Below, piece after piece: positions 41,171 to 54,959 of a DNA stretch of 64,000 bases; position 1 is the stretch's first letter; each line of letters opens with the position of its first letter. The notes beneath the pieces were generated by a model. The model had not been told where the DNA came from. It searched no databases and worked only from the letters and a program-made list of their open reading frames with translations. The translations under genes and the position numbers were made by a program. This DNA comes from Conchocele bisecta (lineage: Eukaryota > Mollusca > Bivalvia > Lucinida > Thyasiridae). The stretch is taken from positions 67,949,484 through 68,013,483 of the forward strand of contig CM055274.1 of NCBI GenBank assembly GCA_029237695.1. The letters run 5' to 3'.

Positions 41171-42225
41171 TACAAGATACAATCATTGCTGTTGCATTGT
41201 CTATATTTATACTGTATGATCCCACATAATGTACTGGGGTGACAAGATACAATCATTGCTGTATCCTATTGTGTGTATTTATACTGTATGATCATAATGT
41301 CAACTGGGGGTGCCAAGATACAATCATTGCTGTATCCCATTGTGTATAGGTTATACGTATGATCCCACATAATGTACGCTGGGGAGACACGATACAATCA
41401 TTGCTGTATCCCATTGTGTGTATTTATACTGTATGATCCCACATAATGTACGCTGGCGTGACGAGATACAATCATTGCTGTATCCCATTGTGTGTATTTA
41501 TACTGTATGATCCCACATCATGTACGCTGGCGTGACAAGATACAATCATTGCTGTATCCCATTGTCTATATTTATACTGTATGATCCCACATAATGTACG
41601 CTGGGGTGACAAGATACAATCATTGCTGTATCCTATTGTGTGTATTTATACTGTATGATCCCACATAATGTAAGCTGGGGTGACAAGATACAATCATTGC
41701 TGTATCCCATTGTGTGTATTTATACTGTATGATCCCACATAATGTACGCTGGCGTGACAAGATACAATCATTGCTGTATCCCTTTGTGTGTATTTATACT
41801 GTATGATCCCACATAATGTACGCTGGGGAGACACGATACAATCATTGCTGTATCACATTGCGTATATTTATACTGTATCATCCCACATAATGTATGCTGG
41901 CGTGACAAGATACAATCATTGCTGTATCCCTTTGTGTGTATTTATACTGTATGATCCCACATAATGTACGCTGGGGAGACACGATACAATCATTGCTGTA
42001 TCCCATTGTCTATATTTATACTGTATGATCCCACATAATGTAAGCTGGGGTGACAAGATACAATCATTGCTGTATCCCATTGTCTATATTTATACTGTAT
42101 GATCCCACATAATGTACGCTGGGGTGACAAGATACAATCATTGCTGTATCCCATTGTGTATATTTATACTGTATCATCCCACATAATGTATGTTGGTATG
42201 ACAAGATACAATCATTGCTGTATCC

Positions 42226-42689
42226 GCCCCGTGCAGGCACCGGGGCGGGATCAACTGATCCTGAGAATAGTGCTGCAGTAGCCATTGCTTGTCGTAAAAG
42301 GCGACTAAACTGGCTTAACGATTGGGTTCATACTTTCCGGAACCCACTATACCGGATTTGGCCCTCATGTACATTTTTGGCTTTCTTGTATGTGAGAGTT
42401 GAGTCGGGCTATACCCCATATATAAAAGTAAGATTAGCGCTAATCCTATTACTTTTAGGGGATGGGATAAATGATGCTGGTGTGGCGAGGGCCTGGCACC
42501 AGATCAGGTTGTTCTAATTTCAGGACTGAATATATATTTTGATTGTAAATATTGAGTTCTGAAGTTGGGATTTACCCCCCTTGGACTACGGGACTCGACC
42601 CCGTTGACCCGTCTGCGTGTAGACTCCCTGAGGCTTGTACCTCTATGTCAGAAAAGTGGACGTTAAACCCTATTCACTCACTCACTCAC
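42226..42689 (+). mobile_element. SINE-like element, copy 1, with 14 bp target duplication
   Basis: 464 bp from CCCCGTGCAGGCACCGGGGC to a (CACT)n tail after GCGTGTAGACTCCCTGAGGC and GACGTTAAACCC. TCATTGCTGTATCC flanks it at 42212-42225 and 42690-42703, splitting one satellite unit. Simple-repeat tail plus a long duplication indicate target-primed retrotransposition. An open frame inside is shared with copy 2 but has no recognisable protein. Confidence 0.85.
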
Positions 42690-44160
42690 TCATTGCTGTA
42701 TCCCATTGTGTATATTTATACTGTATGATCCCACATGATGTATGCTGGGGTGACAAGATACAATCATTGCTGTATCCCATTGTGTATATTTATACTGTAT
42801 CATCCCACATAATGTAAGCTGGGGTGACAAGATACAATCATTGCTGTATCCCATTGTGTATATTTATACTGTATCATCCCACATAATGTACGCTGGGGTG
42901 ACGAGATACAATCATTGCTGTATCCCATTGTGTATATTTATACTGTATGATCCCACATAATGTATGCTGGGGTGACACAATACAATCATTGCTGTATCCC
43001 ATTGTGTATATTTATACTGTATGATCTCACATAATGTAAGGTGGGGTGACAAGATACAATCATTGCTGTATCCCATTGTGTGTATTTATACTGTATGATC
43101 CCACATAATGTATGCTGGGGTGACAAGATACAATCATTGCTGTATCCCATTGTGTGTATTTATACTGTATGATCCCACATAATGTATGCTGGGGTGACAA
43201 GATACAATCATTGCTGTATCCCATTGTGTGTATTTATACTGTATGATCCCACATGATGTATGCTGGGGTGACAAGATACAATCATTGCTGTATCCCATTG
43301 TGTGTATTTATACTGTATGATCCCACATAATGTATGCTGGGGTGACAAGATACAATCATTGCTGTATCCCATTGTGTGTATTTATACGGTATGATCCCAC
43401 ATGATGTATGCTGGGATGACAAAATACAATCATTGCTGTATCCCATTGTGTGTATTTAACTGTATGATCCCACATAATGTACGCTGGGGTGACAAGATAC
43501 AATCATTGCTGTATCCCATTGTGTATATTTATACTGTATGATCCCACATAATGTACGCTGGGGTGACAAGATACAATCATTGCTGTATCCCATTGTGTAT
43601 ATTTATACTGTATCATCCCACATAATGTACGCTGGGGTGACAAGATACAATCATTGCTGTATCCCATTGTGTGTATTTATACTGTATGATCCCACATAAT
43701 GTATGCTGGGGTGACAAGATACATATTTATACTGTATGATACCACATAATGTATGCTGGGGTGACAAGATACAATCATTGCTGTATCCCATTGTCTATAT
43801 TTATACTCTATGATCCCACATAATGTAAGCTGGGGTGACAAGATACAATCATTGCTGTATCCCATTGTGTATATTTATACTGTATGATCCCACATAATGT
43901 ACGCTGGGGTGACAAGATACAATCATTGCTGTATCCCATTGTGTGTATTTATACTGTATGATCCCACATAATGTACGCTGGCGTGACAATATACAATCAT
44001 TGCTGTATCCCATTGTGTGTATTTATACTGTATGATCCCACATAATGTATGCTGGGGTGACAAGATACAATCATTGCTGTATCCCATTGTGTATATTTAT
44101 ACTGTATGATCCCACATAATGTATGCTGGGGTGACACGATACAATCATTGCTGTATCCCA

Positions 44161-45066
44161 TTTTTGTCTCGACCGCGAAAGCGGAAAGCGAGACATAGGT
44201 TTTGCTTTTCCGGTGCCGACTCATCTGCGTCATCATTCAATGTTAAGTTTTCGTGTTACGGTCATTACTTCAACATCTTGTCAGCTACAGTCATCAAACT
44301 TTATAAATACGTTTACTATGATATGTACATGAATATAGAACTATTAAAAAAAATCCGGGCTCCAGGGTCAAGGTCAAACTATTTCTTTCTATGCTACAAA
44401 CTGAACATTAATGCATGAAGACCCGTTTTCTCGTGTGCTCTGTACACCTTACCTGTAGAGAGAACAATAGCCTTCTCTGGTTGAACAATAGTGACTGCGA
44501 GAGCCCTTCACTTGTGCATGTGCAAGCATGTGCAATTGTCCAGACTGACCACTAACTGTCCAGGTAAACTATTACAGGTAATTTATACAGGTAAATTATT
44601 ATATTACATTTCCGTAAACTGTGTTGACAATATTGTGGCAATATGTGGACCTGTGCAGATATGATATGTAGATAAATAAATATAGGACTATTAAAAACAA
44701 TTCTGGGCTCCAGTAGCGAGCATTATTTTTTTTTCCATTTTGTTTTCAAATTCTTTTTCAATTTTTGTCTAGTAGCATAAGGTAGTAAGTGCTATATACG
44801 GACTATTATCATATAATAAAACAATTATTGTCTAGTGAGCCATAGAATATTATCTGATATTCTATGGCCCACTAGTCAAGTCTGCGTGTAGACTCCCTGA
44901 GGCTTGTACCTCTATGTCAGAAAAGCGGACGTTAAACCCTATTCACTCACTCACTCACTCACTCACTAGTCAATAATTGTATATGTTCGGGCCAGTGAAA
45001 ATTGCTTTCGGCCCAGGCTCGAGGTCAAGGCGGGACAAGGCGAGACATTTGATTGTGCGGAATTCT
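44161..45066. repeat. Non-satellite segment in the array, copy 1 (longest)
   Basis: Unrelated to the satellite unit. 44292-45066 recurs at 46350-47125 and 48841-49612; the first ~130 bp (with GACCGCGAAAGCGG) occur only here. Contains a 19 bp-arm hairpin (44832-44875, CTAGTGAGCCATAGAATAT) and the tail of the SINE-like element (44880-44970). Confidence 0.85.
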
Positions 45067-46349
45067 TGTGTATATTTATACTGTATGATCCCACATAATG
45101 TACGCTGGGGTGACAAGATACAATCATTGCTGTATCCCATTGTGTATATTTATACTGTATCATCCCACATAATGTACGCTGGGGTGACAAGATACAATCA
45201 TTGCTGTATCCCATTGTCTATATTTATACTGTATGATTCCACATAATGTACACTGGGGTGACAAGATACAATCATTGCTGTATCCCATTGTGTATATTTA
45301 TACTGTATGATCCCACATAATGTAAGCTGGGGTGACAAGATACAATCATTGCTGTATCCCATTGTCTATATTTATACTGTATGATCCCACATAATGTAAG
45401 CTGGGGTGACAAGATACAATCATTGCTGTATCCCATTGTCTATATTTATACTGTATGATCCCACATAATGTACGCTGGGGTGACAAGATACAATCATTGC
45501 TGCATCCCATTGTCTATATTTATACTGTATGATCCCACATAATGTATGCTGGGTTGACAGATACAATCATTGCTGTATCCCATTATGTGTATTTATACTG
45601 TATGATCCCACATAATGTATGCTGGGGTGACAAGATACAATCATTGCTGTATCCCATTGTGTATATTTATACTGTATGATCCCACATAATGTATGCTGGG
45701 GTGACACGATACAATCATTGCTGTATCCCATTGTGTGTATTTATACTGTATGATCCCACATAATGTATGCTGGGGTGACAAGATACAATCATTGCTGTAA
45801 TCCCATTGTTGTGTATTTATACTGTAATGATCCCACATAAAATGTATGCTGGGGTGACAAGATACAATCATTGCTGTATCCCATTGTGTGTATTTATACT
45901 GTATGATCCCACATAATGTATGCTGGGGTGACAAGATACAATCATTGCTGTATCCCATCCCATTGTTGTATTTATACTGTATTGATCCCACATGGATGTA
46001 AGCTGGTGACAAGATACAAATCATTGCTGTATCCTATTGTGTGTATTTATAAACTGTATGATCCCAATCATGTTAAGCTGGGTGACAAGATACAATCATT
46101 GCTGTATTCCCATTGTGTGTATTTATACTGTATGATCACATGATGTATGGCTGGGTGACAAGATACAATCATTGCTGTATCCCATTGTGTGTATTTATAA
46201 CTGTATGATCCCACATGATGTATGCTGGGGTGACAAGATACAATCATTGCTGTATCCCATTGTGTGTATTTATTTAACTGTATGATCCCCCACATAATGT
46301 ATGCTGGGGTGACAAGATACAATCATTGCTGTATCCTATTGTCTATATT

Positions 46350-47125
46350 CATCAAACTTTATAAATACGTTTACTATGATATGTAGATGAATATAGAACT
46401 ATTAAAATAAATCCGGGCTCCAAGGTCAAGGTCAAACTATTTCTTTCTATGCTACAAACTGAACATTAATGCATGAAGACCCGTTTTCTCGTGTGCTCTG
46501 TACACCTTACCTGTAGAGAGAACAATAGCCTTCTCCGGTTGAACAATAGTGACTGCGAGAGCCCTTCACTTGTGCATGTGCAAGCATGTGCAATTGTCCA
46601 GACTGACCACTAACTGTCCAGGTAAACTATTACAGGTAATTTATACAGGTAAATTATTATATTACATTTCCGTAAACTGTGTTGACAATATTGTGGCAAT
46701 ATGTGGACCTGTGCAGATATGATATGTAGATAAATAAATATAGGACTATTAAAAACAATTCTGGGCTCCAGTAGCGAGCATTATTTTTTTTTCCATTTTG
46801 TTTTCAAATTCTTTTTCAATTTTTGTCTAGTAGCATAAGGTAGTAAGTGCTATATACGGACTATTATCATATAATAAAACAATTATTGTCTAGTGAGCCA
46901 TAGAATATTATCTGATATTCTATGGCTCACTAGTCAAGTCTGCGTGTAGACTCCCTGAGGCTTGTACCTCTATGTCAGAAAAGCGGACGTTAAACCCTAT
47001 TCACTCACTCACTCACTCACTCACTAGTCAATAATTGTATATGTTCGGGCCAGTGAAAATTGCTTTCGGCCCAGGCTCGAGGTCAAGGCGGGACAAGGCG
47101 AGACATTTGATTGTGCGGAATTCTT
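46350..47125. repeat. Non-satellite segment, copy 2
   Basis: Near-identical to 44292-45066. Its left junction (GTCTATATT then CATCAAAC) is shared with copy 3 and differs from copy 1. Confidence 0.9.
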
Positions 47126-48840
47126 GTGTATATTTATACTGTATGATCCCACATAATGTACGCTGGGGTGACAAGATACAATCATTGCTGTATCCCATTG
47201 TGTATATTTATACTGTATCATCCCACATAATGTACGCTGGGGTGACAAGATACAATCATTGCTGTATCCCATTGTCTATATTTATACTGTATGATCCCAC
47301 ATAATGTACACTGGGGTGACAAGATACAATCATTGCTGTATCCCATTGTGTATATTTATACTGTATGATCCCACATAATGTAAGTGGGGGTGACAAGATA
47401 CAATCATTGCCTGTATCCCATTGTCTATATTTATACTGTATGATACCCACATAATGTAAAGCTGGGGTGACAAGATACAATCATTGCTGTATCCCATTGT
47501 CATATTTATACTGTATGATCCCACATAATGTAAGCTGGGTGACAAGATACAATCATTGCTGTATCCCATTGTCTTTATTTATACTGTATGATCCCACATA
47601 ATGTACGCGGGGTGGGGTGACAAGATACAATCATTGCTGCATCCCATTGTCTATATTTATACTGTTTGATCCCACATATGTATGCTGGGTTGACAGATAC
47701 AAAATCATTGCTGTATCCCATTATGTGTATTTATACTGTATGATCCCACATAATGTATGCTGGGGTGACAAGATACAATCATTGCTGTATCCCATTGTGT
47801 ATATTTATACTGTATGATCCCACATAATGTATGCTGGGGTGACACGATACAATCATTGCTGTATCCCATTGTGTGTATTTATACTGTATGATCCCACATA
47901 ATGTATGCTGGGGTGACAAGATACAATCATTGCTGTATCCCATTGTGTGTATTTATACTGTATGATCCCACATAATGTATGCTGGGGTGACAAGATACAA
48001 TCATTGCTGTATCCCATTGTGTGTATTTATACTGTATGATCCCACATGATGTATGCTGGGGTGACAAGATACAATCATTGCTGTATCCCATTGTGTGTAT
48101 ATACTGTATGATCCCACATAATGTATGCTGGGGGTGACAAGATACAATCATTGCTGTATCCCATTGTGTATATTTATACTGTATGATCCCACATAATGTA
48201 TGCTGGGGTGACACGATACAATCATTGCTGTATCCCATTGTGTGTATTTATACTGTATGATCCCACATAATGTATGCTGGGGTGACAAGATACAATCATT
48301 GCTGTATCCCATTGTGTGTATTTATACTGTATGATCCCACATAATGTATGCTGGGGTGACAAGATACAATCATTGCTGTATCCCATTGTGTGTATTTATA
48401 CTGTATGATCCCACATGATGTATGCTGGGGTGACAAGATACAATCATTGCTGTATCCCATTGTGTGTATTTATACTGTATGATCCCACATGATGTATGCT
48501 GGGGTGACAAGATACAATCATTGCTGTATCCTATTGTGTGTATTTATACTGTATGATCCCACATGATGTAAGCTGGGGTGACAAGATACAATCATTGCTG
48601 TATCCCATTGTGTGTATTTATACTGTATGATCCCACATGATGTATGCTGGGGTGACAAGATACAATCATTGCTGTATCCCATTGTGTGTATTTATACTGT
48701 ATGATCCCACATGATGTATGCTGGGGTGACAAGATACAATCATTGCTGTATCCCATTGTGTGTATTTATACTGTATGATCCCACATAATGTATGCTGGGG
48801 TGACAAGATACAATCATTGCTGTATCCTATTGTCTATATT

Positions 48841-49612
48841 CATCAAACTTTATAAATACGTTTACTATGATATGTAGATGAATATAGAACTATTAAAATA
48901 AATCCGGGCTCCAAGGTCAAGGTCAAACTATTTCTTTCTATGCTACAAACTGAACATTAATGCATGAAGACCCGTTTTCTCGTGTGCTCTGTACACCTTA
49001 CCTGTAGAGAGAACAATAGCCTTCTTCGGTTGAACAATAGTGACTGCGAGAGCCCTTCACTTGTGCATGTGCAAGCATGTGCAATTGTCCAGACTGACCA
49101 CTAACTGTCCAGGTAAACTATTACAGGTAATTTATACAGGTAAATTATTATATTACATTTCCGTAAACTGTGTTGACAATATTGTGGCAATATGTGGACC
49201 TGTGCAGATATGATATGTAGATAAATAAATATAGGACTATTAAAAACAATTCTGGGCTCCAGTAGCGAGCATTATTTTTTTTTCCATTTTGTTTTCAAAT
49301 TCTTTTTCAATTTTTGTCTAGTAGCATAAGGTAGTAAGTGCTATATACGGACTATTATCATATAATAAAACAATTATTGTCTAGTGAGCCATAGAATATT
49401 ATCTGATATTCTATGGCTCACTAGTCAAGTCTGCGTGTAGACTCCCTGAGGCTTGTACCTCTATGTCAGAAAAGCGGACGTTAAACCCTATTCACTCACT
49501 CACTCACTCACTAGTCAATAATTGTATATGTTCGGGCCAGTGAAAATTGCTTTCGGCCCAGGCTCGAGGTCAAGGCAGGACAAGGCGAGACATTTGATTG
49601 TGCGGAATTCTT
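48841..49612. repeat. Non-satellite segment, copy 3
   Basis: Near-identical to copy 2 with the same left junction; has one CACT unit fewer in the SINE tail. Spacing of copies is about 2.06 and 2.49 kb. Confidence 0.9.
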
Positions 49613-49869
49613 GTGTATATTTATACTGTATGATCCCACATAATGTACGCTGGGGTGACAAGATACAATCATTGCTGTATCCCATTGTGTATATTTATAC
49701 TGTATGATCCCACATAATGTACGCTGGGGTGACAAGATACAATCATTGCTGTATCCCATTGTCTATATTTATACTGTATGATCCCACATAATGTACACTG
49801 GGGTGACAAGATACAATCATTGCTGTATCCCATTGTGTATATTTATACTGTATGATCCCACATAATGTA

Positions 49870-51490
49870 CGCTGGGGAGACACGATACAATCATTGGCTG
49901 TATCCCATTGGTCTATAATTTATACTGTATGCATTCCCACATTAATGTAAGGCTGGGGTGACAAGATACAATCATTGCTGTTGCCCATTGTTATTATTTA
50001 TACGTATTGATCCCACATAATGTTTACGCCCTGGGGTTGACAAGATACAATCCTTGCTGTATCCCATTGTGATATTTATACTGTAATGATCCCAACATAA
50101 TGTACGCTGGGGTGACAAGATACAATCATTTGCGTGCATCCCATTTGTCTAATATTTTTATACTGTATGATCCCCACATTAATGTATGCTTGGTCAGGTT
50201 GACAAAGAATACAATCATTGCTTGTATCTTTATGTGTATTTGTATACTGTATGATGCCACCCATAATTTTGTTGCTGGGGTTGTGACAAGATTTACAATC
50301 ATTGCTGTATCCCATTGTGTATAATTTTACCTGTTTGATCCCAATAAATGTATGCTGGGGTGACAACGATACAAAATCATTGCTGTATCCCATGTTATGT
50401 GTATTTATACTGTTTATGATTCCCACATTGAATGTATGCTGTGGGTGACAATGATACAATCATTGCTGTTACCTCCCATGTGTTGTGTATTTATATGTAT
50501 TTTTGATTCCACATGATTGTATGCTGTGGTGACAAGATACAATCTTGCTGTATCTATTGGTGTATTTATAACTGTATTGGATTCCCACATAATGTATGCT
50601 GGGGTGACAAGATACAATCATTGCTTGTATCCCCAGTGTTGTGTTATTTATACTGTATGATTCCCACATGATGTATGCTGGGGTGACAAGGATCCAATCA
50701 TTGGCTGTATCCCAATTTGTGTGTATTTATTACCTGTATGAATTCCACATAATGTATTGCGGGGGGATGACAAAGATACAATCATTGCCTGTATCCCTTT
50801 GTGTGTATTTGATACTGTATGTTCCACTAATGTATTGCCTGGGGTGACAATGATAAAATCATTGCTGTATCCATTGTGGATGGTATTTTTATACTGTAAT
50901 GATCCAACATATGTATTGCTGGGGGTGACTTAAGATACGTCAGTGCTGTCCTCCATTGTGTGTTATTTATACTGTATGATCCACATAATGTATTGCCCTG
51001 GGGGTTGACCAAGATTACAACTTGCTGTACTCCCTTGTGTTGTATTTTTTACTGGGGTATGATTCCACATGAATGTAAGCTGGGGTGACAAGAATACAAT
51101 ATTGCTGTATCCCATTGTTGTGTATTTAATACTGTAGGATTTCCCACAGAATGTATGCCTGGGGTTGGACAAGATACAATCATTGCTGTATCCCATTGAG
51201 GGTATTTATACTGTTGATCCCACAGATGTATGCTGGGGTGACATGATACAATCATTGCTGTATCCCTTGTGTGTATTATACTGTATGATCCCACATAATG
51301 TATGCTGGGGTGACAGATACAATCATTTGCTGTATCCCATTGTGTGTATTTATACTGTATGATCCCACATAATGTATGCTGGGGTGAAAGATACAATCAT
51401 TGCTGTTATTCCCATTGTGTGTATTATACTGTATGATCCAACATAATGTATGCTGGGGTAGACAGATACAGTCATTGCTGTATCCCATTG
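49870..51490. repeat. Second indel-dense part of the satellite
   Basis: Same pattern of single-base insertions, often doubled letters (GGATTCCCACAT, GATACAAAATCATTG), between clean blocks. Confidence 0.7.
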
Positions 51491-52445
51491 TGTGTATTTA
51501 TAACTGTATGATCCCACATAATGTATGCTGGGGTGACAAGATACAATCATTGCTGTATCCCATTGTGTGTATTTATACTGTATGATTCCACATGATGTAA
51601 GCTGGGGTGGGGTGACAAGATACAATCATTGCTGTATCCCATTGTGTGTATTTTATACTGTATGATCCCACATAATGTATGCTGGTGGGGTGACAAGATA
51701 CAATCATTGCTGTATCCCATTGTGTGTATTTATACTGTATGATCCCACATGATGTATGCTGGGGTGACAAGATACAATCATTGCTGTATCCCATTGTGTG
51801 TATTTATACTGTATGATCCCACATAATGTACACTGGGGTGACAAGATACAATCATTGCTGTATCCCATTGTGTGTATTTATACTGTATGATCCCACATGA
51901 TGTATGCTGGGGTGACAAGATACAATCATTGCTGTATCCCATTGTGTGTATTTATACTGTATGATCCCACATGATGTATGCTGGGGTGACACGATACAAT
52001 CATTGCTGTATCCCATTGTGTGTATTTATACTGTATGATCCCACATGATGTATGCTGGGGTGACAAGATACAATCATTGCTGTATCCTATTGTGTGTATT
52101 TATACTGTATGATCCCACATAATGTACACTGGGGTGACAAGATACAATCATTGCTGTATCCCATTGTGTGTATTTATACTGTATGATCCCACATAATGTA
52201 TGCTGGGGTGACAAGATACAATCATTGCTGTATCCCATTGTGTATATTTATACTGTATGATCCCACATAATGTATGCTGGGGTGACAAGATACAATCATT
52301 GCTGTATCCTATTGTGTGTATTTATACTGTATGATCCCACATAATGTACACTGGGGTGACAAGATACAATCATTGTTGTATCCCATTGTGTGTATTTATA
52401 CTGTATGATCCCACATGATGTAAGCTGGGGTGACAAGATACATTT

Positions 52446-52778
52446 TGAAGTTTGCAACAGCGTAGCCCCAGCTAGCGCTGGTCTGGGGCTACGCTCCTTG
52501 CCACTCGGCCACTGATTTATACTTGTTACTGTCGGAACAAATATAAGACCCATCTTAGACCAGAAATACCAGGATTTTAACGGATGCAAATACTGTTCAT
52601 TTTGCCGGTTAACGGCCCATATATCACATGCTGTGACAAAACGAACCACTGGACAGCACATATTGATGATATAAAATGTTTTATTGAAGGAATAAAACCA
52701 TGGGCTGTTGCGTTTACTGGAGTTAGAAAAAGATTTGGTCTCTTTAAAGTGTGTGGAGTCCGAAGGACTCCTCGCAAA
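52446..52778. other. No gene seen
   Basis: Starts abruptly at the satellite edge with an inverted pair (AGCGTAGCCCCAG / CTGGGGCTACGCT, 52460-52495). Otherwise unremarkable. Confidence 0.5.
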
Positions 52779-52934
52779 CTTTAAACAGACCAAATGTATC
52801 CAAATGTATTCAACTTTAAACAGACCAAATGTATCCAAATGTATCCAAATGTATCCAAATGCAATGTATCCAAATGTATCCAAATGTATTCAACTTTAAA
52901 CAGACCAAATGTATCCAAATGTATCCAAATGTAA
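52779..52934. repeat. Short tandem repeat, CCAAATGTAT unit
   Basis: About 12 copies of a 10-11 bp word CCAAATGTATC, organised in blocks separated by TCAACTTTAAACAGA. 52935-53824 has no recognisable feature except GGAGGCATATATTG, a phrase seen in other dispersed repeats. Confidence 0.85.
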
Positions 52935-53837
52935 ATGCATCTGCCCATGTTTTTATTACTTATATTTACACTGCATTTTCGGATAGTTTCAAAGATGTAA
53001 ATAACCATATACAGTGTAAAAAATAGGAATCTTATTGTTTTACGTCGTTTTGTTGCAATTCATTGAACAGCGACGTCACCGGTCAATAGCGTGATGACGA
53101 TGAACGTTGTGAAATCTAATGACGTCAAACAAACTTTAACGAATCAACAAAGTCGCGCGACGTCACGTGGGGTTAATGTAATGTACTGGTATATAAACGC
53201 AATACGTTGAATGGGTGTTTCCATTATGAATTTAAGGACAGTGTAAATATTTAGCGCTAAATTCATTATTGTTTCAATTACAACAACAGTGCACATGCAG
53301 ATTTATATTGGGCATACTGTGATTGGAAAAAAGGTTTGATCCATGTTACCATGGCACATCACCAATAAATCTGCATGGCAGTTCATAACGGTCACTCTAA
53401 ATTGGAATCGGAAACAATTGCTATTTACTGAAGCACGATGAAAAAATATACATGGGCCAGTGTGTTATTGCTTCTCTGTATTATGCTGATAACGATTCTG
53501 AGAGGATATGGTATTTTCTGTAAATATCATTGAAAGTTCACAAAAATACAAAAATGGCAGTTCATGTACTCGACAATTTTGATGAACTTTCTTCAGCTAG
53601 AAAAGATGTCCTGAGTCTTCTAAATCGTACAAACAAAAATATATAATTTTATGTTCCTGGTCTCGGTAGAGCCGCCGGGAGGCATATATTGTTTTGACTG
53701 TGTAGTCTGTCTTTGTAATCCGTCTGTCTGTGGGTCTGTTTAAGTAGTCTGCCGGAGTTTCTCCAATCTGCCACCGGGGGCATTTGTGTGCCAACAGGCC
53801 ACATTTTCTTTTTAGAATTTACTTCTCATTAATGTGG

Positions 53838-54314
53838 CCCCGTGCAGGCACCGGGGCGGGATCAACTGATCCTGAGAATTGTGCTGCAGTAGCCATTGCT
53901 TGTCGTAAAAGGCGACTAAACTGGCTTAGCGATTGGGTTCATACTTTCCGGAACCCACTATACCGGATTTGGCCCTCATGTACATTTTTGGCTTTCTTGT
54001 ATGTGAGAGTTGAGTCAGGCTATGCCCCATATATAAAAGTAAGATTAGTGCTAATCCTATTACTTTTAGGGGATGGGATAAATGATGCTGGTGTGGCGAG
54101 GGCCTGGCACCAGATCAGGTTGTTCTAATTTCAGGACTGAATATATATTTTGATTGTAAATATTGAGTTCTGAAGTTGGGATTTACCCCCCTCGGACAGG
54201 TGGATACGGGACACGACCCCGTTGACCCGTCTGCGTGTAGACTCCCTGAGGCTTGTACCTCTATGTCAGAAAAGCGGACGTTAAACCCTATTCACTCACT
54301 CACTCACTCACTCA
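53838..54314 (+). mobile_element. SINE-like element, copy 2, with 13 bp target duplication
   Basis: Same element as 42226-42689 with ~95% similarity by eye and a longer (CACT)n tail. CTCATTAATGTGG at 53825-53837 is repeated at 54315-54327. Confidence 0.85.
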
Positions 54315-54327
54315 CTCATTAATGTGG

Positions 54328-54820
54328 TTCACTATTGCTATCCTTTTCTACCTACTGTACTTGTAGCAATCATTGAATGTGAACACATTCACTAAAGATG
54401 TGCCAACATCGTTTGCTAATGTTAATATAAGGTTCGACCGTGTCCACGAGGGAACTGTTTGAACAGTTCACGAGTGCCACGGCAAACGTTTACCCACAAC
54501 TGGACATGGTCGAACGTTATTGTTACATTTATGCGGTTACTTTCGGTACTTATGATAACCCGTTTCATTCAAACAGCTGATCTACATATACATATTCTGG
54601 GGCCACAGTGCACGTCACGTGATGCAGGTGCCCCATCCTCCGCATCAATTTCAAAATGTTAGTGTGACTGGCTTGTTCTAGTAATGTCCTGAAACACATG
54701 CATTACGTGTTGGCTTGGCCCCGGAATGAGCATTGTCGACATACTGTGTTTAGTGAAGTGGGCCTGAGATTGTTGGACGATTCACATATCGTAACACCAC
54801 ATACCTGTATAGTGGTATTG
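54328..54820. other. No gene; one inverted pair
   Basis: GTTCGACCGTGTCCA (about 54434) pairs with TGGACATGGTCGAAC (about 54502). Nothing coding. Confidence 0.5.
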
Positions 54821-54886
54821 GCAAACAATGTAGATCCAGATGAGCCGGCTCGTGATGAGCCGTCTCACAGGATCTGCACTTTTTAT
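54821..54886. repeat. Palindromic ~60 bp repeat, copy 1
   Basis: Contains TGAGCCGGCTCGTGATGAGCCG between TAGATCCAGA and GGATCTGCAC. Related copies at 56090-56156 and 59159-59225. Confidence 0.7.
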
Positions 54887-54959
54887 GCTCTCGGTTTCAG
54901 TAGAGCCGGAGGCATATAGTGTTTGGACTGTGTCCGTGTGTACGTCCGTGTGTCCGGCA

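Larger units (their letters stand above)
39086..52445. repeat. Large satellite array, 74 bp and 50 bp unit classes
   Basis: About 13 kb of units. The short class (39086-39990) is 50 bp: ACATATTTATACTGTATGAT CCCACATAATGTACGCTGGG GTGACAAGCT. The main class adds ~24 bp (ATACAATCATTGCTGTATCC CATT) for 74 bp. Most units differ by only a few bases (ACGCT/ATGCT/AAGCT, CATAAT/CATGAT). It is interrupted by a SINE-like element (42226-42689) and by three copies of a ~775 bp segment. No gene; all open frames are repeat-derived. Confidence 0.95.

Noticed and set aside
44977..52440. Dozens of Tyr/Ser/His-rich open frames on both strands (GYSNDCILSPQ-type)
   Set aside because: All are translations of the 74 bp satellite unit and recur wherever the unit is clean.
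42215..54128. Shared ~100-codon frame with ACRKRRLNWL in two places
   Set aside because: Both copies lie within the SINE-like elements; similarity is explained by the repeat, not by a protein.
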